A DNA stretch of 64,000 nucleotides from UBA965 sp046303375. GTDB lineage: Bacteria > Chloroflexota > Chloroflexia > Chloroflexales > Roseiflexaceae. The notes beneath the pieces are model-generated. The model made no database searches and was not told the origin of the DNA. It saw nothing but the letters and a program-made list of their open reading frames with translations. A program made the position numbers and the translations under genes. This document shows, in pieces, positions 16,993 to 25,486 of this stretch. Location of the stretch: positions 1 to 64,000 of the forward strand of contig JBKCGB010000071.1 of assembly GCA_046303375.1 (NCBI GenBank), given 5' to 3'. Numbering within the stretch: the stretch's first letter is position 1; every line of letters starts with the position of its first letter.

Positions 16993-18372
16993 ATCACGAT
17001 GTAACGTCTGTACTGCCGAGACAACTTCGTCATCTGGCAACACAAACGACATATAATGACCAAACACGGTACGCGCAACCACGAGTGGATGAATTTGAGC
17101 GGTACCGAGTGCCAACCCGACCATGGGAACCAATGCGCCACCGTGGGCTGCACTAATCACAGAAACTAACGCTACCGGTGTGATATGAGTAATCTGATAC
17201 CCCTCCGTGAATGCTTCGGCGAAAATCTCGGCAGTATAAGTGGCATCTGGTTGGCGCACTAGCACCATCAATGTGCGATCAAGATCGCTTTGATGCACCA
17301 GGAGTGTCTCAATACCAGAGCGAGCAAGGCGCGTAGTGACGGCACTGGCGTATTCTTGGGTCCATGCATCATGAACAGTCGGGAGTGGGCTAGCGGAGGC
17401 AGCCACAAGTGAGAGCCCACGTGTAGAAATGATGGCCGCCGAGGCATGATTCCCCAGTGGTTCATCCGAAACAACGGTGCCGACCAACATCGGCTCGTAT
17501 ATATTTGCAATGCGCAGAGGAATACGTCGAGATGCAAGTGGCATGAGTGTGCGAATATGGAGAATTTCAGACCCAGAAAGGGTGGCCATTTCAGCAGCTT
17601 CAGCATAGGTGAGCTTTGGAAGCGTCATGGCATCAGAGACGATTTTTGGGTCAGCTGTTAAAATCCCATTCACATCGGTCCAGAGGCAGACTTCTTCGAC
17701 ATCGAGGGCCGCACCAATTAAGGCCGCCGTATAATCACCACCCCCACGTCCAAGCGTGGTGACAACACCAGCACGTGTGGCTCCCGTGTAGCCGGTCACC
17801 ACCGGCACAATCCCAGCTTGCATGGTCGGCAACAGACGTTCACGGATTCGTTGCAGTGAATCGTCTACAAACGCACGTGCAGAGCCAAAGTGATCGTCCG
17901 TGACAATCAGTTCAGTCGCATCAAACATTTGCGCGGCAACACCATTTTGACGCAGAATCACGGCAACAAGATGAGCAGCAAAGCGCTCTCCGAGACTTGC
18001 GATTGCATCAATGCCACGAGGAGAATACTCGCCAAGTGTGGCCATTGCACGTGTCAATCGATCAAGTTGCTTGAGTAGTTCGGAGAGTTTCTGGAACAGC
18101 ATTTCGCGTTCCCAGTCATCAGTGACCATTTTTTCAGCAATTTGGCGATGGCGATTCCATAGTTCACGGCGCACCACATCCGTCTCAGTCTCACCACCAT
18201 GGACTGCCGCTCGCGCCGCACGCAGCAAAGCATCGGTGATACCTGGGAGTGCGCTGCACACCACTGCCGGTGTTGTACCCGCCGTACGATGCAGTTCACG
18301 TACAATTTTGACTGATTCACGCATCCGTTGCGCATCAGCAAAGGCAATACCACCGAATTTCAGGACACGCAT
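16975..18372 (-). CDS. lysC: Aspartate kinase
   Basis: First enzyme of the aspartate family pathway (465 aa), phosphorylating aspartate for lysine, threonine and methionine synthesis. Seen: amino-acid kinase domain (1-300) with GRGGGDYTAALIGAAL, CLWTDVNGILTADPKIV and SGSEILHIRTLMPL, and a C-terminal part (about 315-465) consistent with ACT regulatory modules. Odd point: the nearly universal KFGGTS is KFGGIAF here, so Thr and Ser next to the nucleotide pocket are changed. It follows metF by 20 bases in one operon, which fits a methionine-side role. No other aspartate-pathway genes are adjacent. Confidence 0.88.
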   Translation of the reverse strand: MRVLKFGGIAFADAQRMRESVKIVRELHRTAGTTPAVVCSALPGITDALLRAARAAVHGGETETDVVRRELWNRHRQIAEKMVTDDWEREMLFQKLSELLKQLDRLTRAMATLGEYSPRGIDAIASLGERFAAHLVAVILRQNGVAAQMFDATELIVTDDHFGSARAFVDDSLQRIRERLLPTMQAGIVPVVTGYTGATRAGVVTTLGRGGGDYTAALIGAALDVEEVCLWTDVNGILTADPKIVSDAMTLPKLTYAEAAEMATLSGSEILHIRTLMPLASRRIPLRIANIYEPMLVGTVVSDEPLGNHASAAIISTRGLSLVAASASPLPTVHDAWTQEYASAVTTRLARSGIETLLVHQSDLDRTLMVLVRQPDATYTAEIFAEAFTEGYQITHITPVALVSVISAAHGGALVPMVGLALGTAQIHPLVVARTVFGHYMSFVLPDDEVVSAVQTLHRDLQFHA

Positions 18373-18392
18373 GATGCACCTACACTTCGCCT

Positions 18393-19286
18393 TTAGCGCT
18401 GCTGTAAACCAGCCTGCGCAACCACCATTGGAATCGCTTTGGTCCAGCCCACCGACATGATATGAACTCCACGCACCCCATCAATAGCAAGTAACTGCTG
18501 ACAGAGTTCAGCCGCAATAGCCACACCCTCTGCTTCAGGGTCGCTTGCAGCCTGCATCCGGTCAATAATCGACTCTGGCACGCGCGAACCAGGCAAGTGA
18601 TCACGCAAAAATCGTGCTGATTGCGCCGATTTAATCACCATGACACCAGCCATAATGGCTGCTCGCTGATGCAGCCCAAGTGCACGCACATCGTTCATCC
18701 ATTCTGCAAATCGCTGCACATCAAAGATGATTTGTGTCTGAATAAACTCTGCACCAAATTCTATTTTGCGTTCAAGGCGTGTCGCCTTTTCGATGTTGGG
18801 ATTAGCCACACCACCTATATAAAAAGATGGCGCTTCAGAGAGCATCGTGCCTGACGAAAATGTCTTTTGATCGCGGAGTGTACGCAATGTTTTGATGAGC
18901 TGAAATGAGTTCAAGTCGAGCACATTTTTTGCATCGGGATGATCACCAATCTTGGGATGGTCACCAGTCATTGCCAGGATATTTGTGACACCACATGCTG
19001 CTCCGCCTAGGGCATCCGCTTGGAGAGCTATACGATTACGGTGTTGACAGGTCATTTGTGCAATGACCTCATAACCGTGTTGACGCAAAAAGATGGCAGC
19101 ACTCATGGCAGACATGCGACCTAGTCCACGCTGGTTATCTGTAAGATTCAAAGCATCAACGGCAGGTGCCAGCTGTGAAGCAATGTTGAGTAATGCTGTT
19201 GCATTCGCACCACGGGGTGGTGCAATTTCACCAGTAACCACTATCCGACCGGATGCAAGTTGTTGGTGTAATTGACTAAAAAACAC
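18393..19286 (-). CDS. metF: Methylenetetrahydrofolate reductase
   Basis: A TIM-barrel flavoenzyme of about 297 residues making 5-methyl-tetrahydrofolate for methionine synthesis. Seen: VTGEIAPPRGAN at the N-terminus, DALNLTDNQRG, QMTCQHRNRIALQADALG, ILAMTGDHP and GAEFIQTQIIFDV, all typical of the MTHFR superfamily. Start: AAAGGAG (19292-19298) lies 5 bases before the GTG at 19286, inside an open frame that also has an ATG at 19304 without a site of its own, so GTG is preferred. It is upstream of lysC in the same direction. The terminator of the preceding gene sits immediately before it. Confidence 0.88.
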   Translation of the reverse strand: MFFSQLHQQLASGRIVVTGEIAPPRGANATALLNIASQLAPAVDALNLTDNQRGLGRMSAMSAAIFLRQHGYEVIAQMTCQHRNRIALQADALGGAACGVTNILAMTGDHPKIGDHPDAKNVLDLNSFQLIKTLRTLRDQKTFSSGTMLSEAPSFYIGGVANPNIEKATRLERKIEFGAEFIQTQIIFDVQRFAEWMNDVRALGLHQRAAIMAGVMVIKSAQSARFLRDHLPGSRVPESIIDRMQAASDPEAEGVAIAAELCQQLLAIDGVRGVHIMSVGWTKAIPMVVAQAGLQQR

Positions 19287-19310
19287 ACACACTCCTTTAT
19301 TCATAACAAA

Positions 19311-19345
19311 ACGCAGGCTACCGGTGCTACTCCGGCAGCCTGCGT
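19311..19345 (-). terminator. Intrinsic terminator of the PhyH gene, abutting metF
   Basis: On the minus strand a 14-bp stem with one mismatch (ACGCAGGCT/AGCCTGCGT ends) and a 7-base loop is followed by TTTTGTTAT. It ends about 6 bases before the upstream metF ATG, so metF needs a promoter inside the phyH end or read-through. Confidence 0.8.
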
Positions 19346-19358
19346 CACATGCCGGGCT

Positions 19359-20189
19359 CTATTGTGCAACTCCTACCGCTTTGGTTACACCTATCATCTC
19401 AACGGTACGAGTACCATCATGTTCTACCCACACCCCACATTCGCTGCCGTCTTGGCTCTCAGCAAGCGACATTTCAGTGCCGTCGAATTTGAGCGCTGGA
19501 TGGTACCACTTATATACTTTCTCCGCTTCGCCGACCACATAATGACCAATCAGTGAACGACGAAAGCGATCTGTACTGGTGTTTGGCAGACTACCATGAA
19601 TCAGCTGACCATTAAAAAAGAGCACATCGCCAGCCTGCATAATGATCGGTTGCACGGTCATGCCTTCTGGCACTGGCACTGTAACGTCTGTGAAGCTTTG
19701 CGTAGTATCAGCTGCAGTCGTACAGAGCACGGGCAATGCATGACTACCCGGTACAACTTGCAAGCAGCCATTTGCTTCATCGCAGTCATCGAGTGCCAAC
19801 CAGGCCGCACAACACGTCCCAGGCTCGACACGCAAGTAATATTGATCCTGATGAAGTGCTTGACCACGTGCCGATGGTGGCTTGTAATAAATCATCGTCT
19901 GTACTGCGTATGGTTCGCTCCCCAAAATCGCCGTCATCACATCACGCAACCGCACATCGAGCAAGAACTTGAGACTGACATCATCCCAGCGATGCATTTG
20001 GAGCATGCGCGGATAGCGTTTGAGCGGGTCTTGCGCATCTTTGATGGCACTTGTATCACCTTTTTGGCGCTTTTCTTCATTCATTTGCATGTAGTGCGCC
20101 AACAACGTGTCTACTTCGTGGCGTGAATACAGTCCACGCACAACCGTATATCCTTGGGTTGCAAAAGTCTGTACATGTGTATCGTACAT
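19359..20189 (-). CDS. Phytanoyl-CoA dioxygenase (PhyH) family protein
   Basis: A 276-residue Fe(II)/2-oxoglutarate-dependent oxygenase. Seen: iron ligands in LHQDQYY (His-X-Asp) and the distal His of LIHGSLPNTS, with the 2-oxoglutarate-binding Arg in FRRSLIGHYV. The Asp-Glu-Ala-Asn-Gly-Cys-Leu region and VPGSHALP are typical of bacterial PhyH proteins such as ectoine hydroxylase relatives. Start is ATG 20189 or GTG 20192, both served by AAAGGA. It follows the aldo/keto reductase gene by under 20 bases and ends at a terminator. Substrate unknown; its neighbours suggest a small hydroxylated amine or amino acid, an inference. Confidence 0.85.
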   Translation of the reverse strand: MYDTHVQTFATQGYTVVRGLYSRHEVDTLLAHYMQMNEEKRQKGDTSAIKDAQDPLKRYPRMLQMHRWDDVSLKFLLDVRLRDVMTAILGSEPYAVQTMIYYKPPSARGQALHQDQYYLRVEPGTCCAAWLALDDCDEANGCLQVVPGSHALPVLCTTAADTTQSFTDVTVPVPEGMTVQPIIMQAGDVLFFNGQLIHGSLPNTSTDRFRRSLIGHYVVGEAEKVYKWYHPALKFDGTEMSLAESQDGSECGVWVEHDGTRTVEMIGVTKAVGVAQ

Positions 20190-20205
20190 CACAGTATTCC
20201 TTTAC

Positions 20206-21072
20206 TTATGCAGGAAAGAGTGGTGCCATCTCTTGGAGCTTCAAGAGTTGCTCCATCGCTAAATCTGAGGGCGCATGCACATAGCGTGTAGCTGCATCAA
20301 ACACACGTGGCAAAATAGTCACATCTCCAACTGTGTTGAGGAATATTCCTTTGCGGCTGAGCACCCAATGCACTGCCGTATCAATGTGTGTTTGTTCAGT
20401 GAGTGGTTCATACCATGTGGAACTATTGCGATCGACACCTTCGGGCCATGGGCGACGCACGATTGCTTTGATTGTCTGTACCGCTACGTTTCGTTCACGG
20501 CATCGATTCAAGAGTCGTTCAAAGTCCAACGCATATTCGGGATTCTGCATGAGAATGTAGCTATAGGGCAGCAATACACTATCAAAATCAAATTGCTCAA
20601 GTGATTGGAAGTGGCGTTTGGCGACTGGTAAACCATGACCGGTCACACCAATATATTTCACCACACCGGCCTTTTGCGCTTCGATGCACGCTTTGAGTGC
20701 GCCGTCCGGCCCCATTGCAATTTGCCATTCGTGTTCGTCGACAAGATTGTGTAGCTGGATGAGGTCAATGTGACTGACTCCCATACGCTTGAGTGACGTA
20801 CGAATTTGATCACGAGCCGCAGTATAGGTGCGTTCGCCAGTTTTGGTTGCCAAGAAAAACTGATCGCGTCGCCCATCTCGGAGCCACGGCTTGATGCGAT
20901 CTTCTGAATCGCCATAACTGGCAGCAGTATCAATATGATTAATGCCAAAGCGCAACAAATCTTGCAAGGTGTTGTCAGCCACACGTTGGTCAACATTACT
21001 AAGCGCAGCTGCACCAAATATCGTTTTGGTGCTCATGTGTCCAATCCGACCAAACGGTTGTGTCGCAATCAT
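20206..21072 (-). CDS. Aldo/keto reductase
   Basis: A 288-residue NADPH-dependent oxidoreductase with the TIM-barrel AKR signature: DTAASYGDSEDRI (catalytic Asp and Tyr), LATKTG (Lys), and IDLIQLHN (His). The C-terminal part carries the nucleotide-binding segment. Start at 21072 is preceded by AGGAGG at 6-base spacing; the open frame runs 20 codons further upstream without support. Lies between the kinase-M23-aminotransferase fusion (69 bases upstream) and phyH. It may reduce the aldehyde made by the fusion protein, an inference from position. Confidence 0.88.
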   Translation of the reverse strand: MIATQPFGRIGHMSTKTIFGAAALSNVDQRVADNTLQDLLRFGINHIDTAASYGDSEDRIKPWLRDGRRDQFFLATKTGERTYTAARDQIRTSLKRMGVSHIDLIQLHNLVDEHEWQIAMGPDGALKACIEAQKAGVVKYIGVTGHGLPVAKRHFQSLEQFDFDSVLLPYSYILMQNPEYALDFERLLNRCRERNVAVQTIKAIVRRPWPEGVDRNSSTWYEPLTEQTHIDTAVHWVLSRKGIFLNTVGDVTILPRVFDAATRYVHAPSDLAMEQLLKLQEMAPLFPA

Positions 21073-21141
21073 GGTAGACCTCCTTGTGACTCTTGCACAG
21101 TCAGTGTAACACACATTAATTAGGCGAATCATGCGGCAGGT

Positions 21142-24100
21142 TTACCGTACTGCATCCTCACGCATAATCCGATCGAAACATTCCAACAGATAATCAGCGT
21201 TCCCACTATCAAATGGCATCGGAGGACGGATTTTGACAACGTTGTGAAACGGGCCATCAGTCCCGGCAAGTATGCCATAATCGCGCAATCGATTCGACAC
21301 ATACGATGCTTCACTTTCGCCCGGCTCAAGTGTGACATGATCACGCACAAGCTCGACACCGAGAAACAAACCTGCACCACGCACATCGCCGATCATGCGG
21401 TGATGTGGCGCAATTGCACGTAGCCCTGCCAAGAGGTGGTTGCCAACTGTCAATGCATTGTGTTGGTGTGGTTCATCGCGCAGCACATCGAGCACGGCCA
21501 AGCCAGCTGCCATTGATACGTTGTTGCCACCAAACGTCGCAAAATACTCCATGCCGTTATCAAATGCATCTGCAATGGCACGCGTCGTAACGACGGCACC
21601 CATAGGTTGCCCATTTCCTATTGGCTTCCCCATGATGACAATATCAGGCACCACACCGTGCGCTTCGAATGCCCAAAAGTGTGTGCCAATACGGCCAAAT
21701 CCGACTTGGACTTCGTCAGCCATGCAGACCCCGCCAGCAGCACGTACATACGTATAGACATCGGCAAGATACCCAGGCGGTAAAACGATTTGTCCACCCA
21801 CACTCGGCAATGTTTCAGCAATATAGCCACCCAATTTGCGCCCCTTGGCATGAATGCGTGCAATTACATCTTGGACTTGGGCAGCATATTTGGCACCTGC
21901 CATCGCATCATTACGCTTGAACGGCCCTCGATAATCATCAGGAATAGGCGCAGTATGCACCCAGTCCGGGGCACCTGTTCCCCCTGGGCCATCATGTTTA
22001 TAAGGACTTATGTCAATCAGTGTACTGGTATGACCATGATATGCAGATTCCAATACAATGATGTCTTGTGCACAGGTATATGCTTTCATCAAGCGTATTG
22101 CAAGCTCATTAGCCTCACTCGCAGAATTCACAAAATAGCACACTTCGAGTTCAGCTGGCAATGTCGCAGTCAAACGTCGGGCATAGGTTTGCATTTGATC
22201 GTTGAGATAGCGCGTATTAGTGCTCAATAACGCATACTGAGATGTGGCAGCCTGCACGACTCGCGGGTGACAATGCCCCACATGCGCCACGTTGTTGTAG
22301 GCATCAATATATACTCGCCCCGTACTATCGTAGAGATACTGGCGCCAACCGCGTACTATTTTGAGCGGCCGCTTATATGAAATACTGAGATTCCTGCCAA
22401 TACGTTGCCGCCGTTCAGCGAGTGTCGTCGTCAGCGGTATTTGCGCTGGTGGAAAGCGCTCCGCATCCATACGCAGAAGCAGATTAGGGCTGGGGGAAAG
22501 TGACTCCCATATACGCTGTTGTGATGCATACCCCACACCAGGAAAGTCACGGCCCATGTCAAGAAAATCCAAGATGATTTGAAAATGCACATGCGTCGGC
22601 CATTTGCCGTTCACATCTGGCACACCAAAACTTCCGATACGTTGACCAGCGGCAACTTGCTGCCCCACAATCAATGTACGCATTGATTCATCACTCAGAT
22701 GACCATAAACGGTATAAAACGGTATCCCTGTGTCAGTATGATGCTCAAGAATGGTCAAATACCCATAATCGAGGTGCGCAGGTAGATACTCGAGCATATA
22801 AACACGCCCTGGTAAGACCGCATGGACTGGCGTACCGGCTGGCCCCCAAAAATCAATTGCAAGATGGAGTGTGCGCCGTTCGCTAATAACATCGTCAGCT
22901 GAAGCATAGCGATCAGTCGTATATATCAAGCGTGGTTCGAGGTAGCCACCTATACCGATACGACCATCCATGTAGGATTCAATCACGTGTGCAAAACGTG
23001 GCATCGTGGCATTGCGTGGATCAGCACCGAGCACCGTACTACCCACACTGAGGTCGAGTGCCACCGTCTCATGAGCGGCTAATTCACGCCCCAAAATCGG
23101 TGCAGTTGATTGGCGCGCTATCCAAGATACCACCGCATCATGCTGCGGGACAGGCACCAAACCACACGCAGCTCGTAGCCGATAATGAATCATACGTGGA
23201 TGCGCAGCGGTAAACACCGCAAGGAGTGCCCACGCAGGAGCTTCACTGACACTCATATACGGATCATCTGGACGCTCACGTTTTCGAATAGACGATACAG
23301 TCACACTGATACAAAGACGCATACAAACCAGATCAAATAGCACCGCGATTTCGGCTTCATTCAGCGGAAATTGTGCATGAAACGCTGCCACCATCACCAT
23401 CAGTGCATCGAGTGGTTGTGGATGGCGCATCACTGCATATGCAGCAGCAATTGCCAATTCACTGACCACAGCAGTATGCATCATGTCACCAAAATCCAAA
23501 AGACCAGTCACCGCACGTGCCATATAGCCAGGTCGCCCTACAACTACGTTGTAGTCGTTGGCATCGCCATGAATCACACCATAGCGCAGTGCTGAGGCGT
23601 GTGTAGCAAGTGTTGCGTTAAAACGCTCAAGATGCTGTGTAACAAGTTGACGCTGTGCATCATCGGTGAATGTATCTAGCGAGTCAGCAATCCATGCACC
23701 ACGCATTACATCCCATTCTAGTGAACGATGTGTGGCCGGATGCACAAACGATTGAAGTACGTGAGCAAGCTGACCTAGCACGCGCCCCAGATCTGCGATC
23801 AACACATCATCAATCGGATTGGCGTCTGCAAACAACGTGCCATCAAGATACTCGAGCATCCAGACGATATGCGCATTGCCAGCAATCTGACACACTGACC
23901 AAGACTTCCCAGATTGCTGCGGGACCACCCGCTGTACAGGGATTGTCGTTGCATGGGTACGAATATGCATGAGTGCAGCAATTTGCATTTCTACGAACGC
24001 AGTCTCACGATGCGGGTGCATCACTTTCAGTACATAGTGGCGGCCATCGGGCGCAACGAGCAGTGCGTTGGTATCGTATTCACCCGGAAGGCGTTTAACT

Positions 24101-24183
24101 ATAGGCGTCAGTGCATATTCACGCTGTACAACTGCAATGATATCGGCATCGTTGAGTAAAATCGGTTTATCCGCTGATAGCAT
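21142..24183 (-). CDS. Trifunctional fusion: aminoglycoside-phosphotransferase-like kinase, M23 domain, class III PLP enzyme
   Basis: A 1013-residue protein with three domains. (1) APH/hydroxylysine-kinase-like kinase, about 25-340: HGDAN (His205-Asp207) and the metal-binding DFGD. (2) M23 metallopeptidase-like domain, about 395-560: HLAID (His440, Asp444) and HVH (His531, His533), so zinc ligands are all kept. (3) Class III aminotransferase fold, about 590-1010: PLP Lys853 in GKPIGNG, ADEVQVGFGR, FGGNNVS. The third domain is closest in type to phosphoethanolamine and 5-phosphohydroxylysine phospholyases, which remove ammonia and phosphate; the first to hydroxylysine kinase. Predicted role: phosphorylate an amino alcohol, then eliminate phosphate and ammonia to give an aldehyde. 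The M23 part is unexplained; no signal peptide is visible. Confidence 0.85.
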   Translation of the reverse strand: MLSADKPILLNDADIIAVVQREYALTPIVKRLPGEYDTNALLVAPDGRHYVLKVMHPHRETAFVEMQIAALMHIRTHATTIPVQRVVPQQSGKSWSVCQIAGNAHIVWMLEYLDGTLFADANPIDDVLIADLGRVLGQLAHVLQSFVHPATHRSLEWDVMRGAWIADSLDTFTDDAQRQLVTQHLERFNATLATHASALRYGVIHGDANDYNVVVGRPGYMARAVTGLLDFGDMMHTAVVSELAIAAAYAVMRHPQPLDALMVMVAAFHAQFPLNEAEIAVLFDLVCMRLCISVTVSSIRKRERPDDPYMSVSEAPAWALLAVFTAAHPRMIHYRLRAACGLVPVPQHDAVVSWIARQSTAPILGRELAAHETVALDLSVGSTVLGADPRNATMPRFAHVIESYMDGRIGIGGYLEPRLIYTTDRYASADDVISERRTLHLAIDFWGPAGTPVHAVLPGRVYMLEYLPAHLDYGYLTILEHHTDTGIPFYTVYGHLSDESMRTLIVGQQVAAGQRIGSFGVPDVNGKWPTHVHFQIILDFLDMGRDFPGVGYASQQRIWESLSPSPNLLLRMDAERFPPAQIPLTTTLAERRQRIGRNLSISYKRPLKIVRGWRQYLYDSTGRVYIDAYNNVAHVGHCHPRVVQAATSQYALLSTNTRYLNDQMQTYARRLTATLPAELEVCYFVNSASEANELAIRLMKAYTCAQDIIVLESAYHGHTSTLIDISPYKHDGPGGTGAPDWVHTAPIPDDYRGPFKRNDAMAGAKYAAQVQDVIARIHAKGRKLGGYIAETLPSVGGQIVLPPGYLADVYTYVRAAGGVCMADEVQVGFGRIGTHFWAFEAHGVVPDIVIMGKPIGNGQPMGAVVTTRAIADAFDNGMEYFATFGGNNVSMAAGLAVLDVLRDEPHQHNALTVGNHLLAGLRAIAPHHRMIGDVRGAGLFLGVELVRDHVTLEPGESEASYVSNRLRDYGILAGTDGPFHNVVKIRPPMPFDSGNADYLLECFDRIMREDAVR

Positions 24184-24216
24184 GGCTTCCTCTTATCAAT
24201 ATACGTTTGTGCCTTA

Positions 24217-24269
24217 ATTATACGTGGATTTATACACGTATTGAATGCATGGAGTCCGACACATATGAT
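24217..24269. promoter_or_regulatory. Divergent promoters with a shared inverted repeat
   Basis: Plus strand: TTGAAT (24241-24246), 17-base spacer, TATGAT (24264-24269) for the FAD oxidase. Minus strand: TATAAT (24217-24222) for the fusion gene. Between them an inverted repeat ATACGTG-N8-CACGTAT (24220-24241) covers the minus -10 and touches the plus -35; a third ATACGT half lies at 24200-24205. Likely operator controlling both genes. Confidence 0.55.
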
Positions 24270-24309
24270 ACGCTATGAGTACTACGGATACACATATGGA
24301 AAACACAGC

Positions 24310-25425
24310 ATGAATGATGTATTGTGGAACGATGAGGGATGGATTGCTTGCGAATCTTTGCAACGCAATATAACGTGTGATGTGTGTGTAGTTGGCCTGG
24401 GTGGGAGCGGGTTAGCTGCCATTGAATTGTTAGCAGCACATGGTGTAGATGTAGTTGGTATCGATGCTGGTATGGTTGGCGGTGCGGCAGCAGGGAGCAA
24501 TGGCGGCTTTATATTGGCTGGTATCGCTGCGTTTCATCACGAAGCAGTGGCATCACTGGGTGCCACTACTGCGACTGCACTCTACCAAGAAACGATTGAA
24601 GAAATTGCACTTGTTGCACAACACGAACCACTCTTTCGTCAGGTCGGCTCTTTGCGTATTGCCACAGATGCAAATGAATACTCAGACTGCGTGGCGCAAT
24701 ATGTACGCATGCGTCAAGACGGATTGGCCGTTGAATGGTATGAGGGAAGCGAAGGCAAAGGGCTACTGTTTCCACATGATGGAGCATTTCAACCATTAAA
24801 ACGCGTGCGTAGAATTGCAACCCACCTGCGAAATATTGGTATACGCTTATATGAACGGACACGTGCCACAAGTATCGAGAGTGGTCAACTCACTGCCAAT
24901 GGCCATACCATCAGGTGTAACCAGATTATTGTGGCCGTTGATGGACAGCTTGAGCGCATCTTGCCCATCCTGCAACAACAGGTGCGCACTACCAGACTGC
25001 AAATGCTTGGTACTGCGCCAGACCACACTATCGTACTCCCGCGACCAGTGTATGCGCGGTATGGCTATGATTATTGGCAACAACTTCCTGATGGACGCAT
25101 TGTCGTAGGTGGCAGTCGTGACAAATACGTGACATCTGAATGGGGATTCGGTACATTGCCCACGCCAGAAGTGCAAATGAGCATCGAAACAATCCTGCGT
25201 ACGGTAATCGGTAGCAGTGCGGCAATCACTCATCGTTGGGGGGCGTCGGTGTCATACCGATCGGATGATATCCGACCGTTGATAACCCAAGTTGCACCAC
25301 GCGTATGGGTGTGTGGCGCATACAACGGCACGGGCAACATCGTGGGGAGTATTTGTGCGAAACATGTGGCTCGGGCAATCATCACAGGCTCGACTACACA
25401 CATGCAGGCGTGGATATCTGCGTAG
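24310..25425 (+). CDS. FAD-dependent amine/amino-acid oxidase (DAO family)
   Basis: A 371-residue flavoprotein with the Rossmann FAD motif GLGGSGLAAIELLAAHG at residues 30-46, a GSNGGFILAG segment where the flavin is expected, and the C-terminal GAYNGTGNIVGSICAKHVA that closes the FAD site in DAO proteins. The family includes D-amino acid oxidase, glycine/sarcosine oxidase and gamma-glutamylputrescine oxidase; the type with RWGASVSYRSDD resembles the last, but the substrate is open. Start 24310 is chosen because the promoter at 24241-24269 puts transcription start near 24276, excluding earlier ATGs. Two peptide-type permease genes follow in the same direction. Confidence 0.87.
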   Translation: MNDVLWNDEGWIACESLQRNITCDVCVVGLGGSGLAAIELLAAHGVDVVGIDAGMVGGAAAGSNGGFILAGIAAFHHEAVASLGATTATALYQETIEEIALVAQHEPLFRQVGSLRIATDANEYSDCVAQYVRMRQDGLAVEWYEGSEGKGLLFPHDGAFQPLKRVRRIATHLRNIGIRLYERTRATSIESGQLTANGHTIRCNQIIVAVDGQLERILPILQQQVRTTRLQMLGTAPDHTIVLPRPVYARYGYDYWQQLPDGRIVVGGSRDKYVTSEWGFGTLPTPEVQMSIETILRTVIGSSAAITHRWGASVSYRSDDIRPLITQVAPRVWVCGAYNGTGNIVGSICAKHVARAIITGSTTHMQAWISA

Positions 25426-25486
25426 CGACGATACTCAGGTGCACTCACAAACGACGCATGGATATGCAAAACACAAAGAGAAGTCG

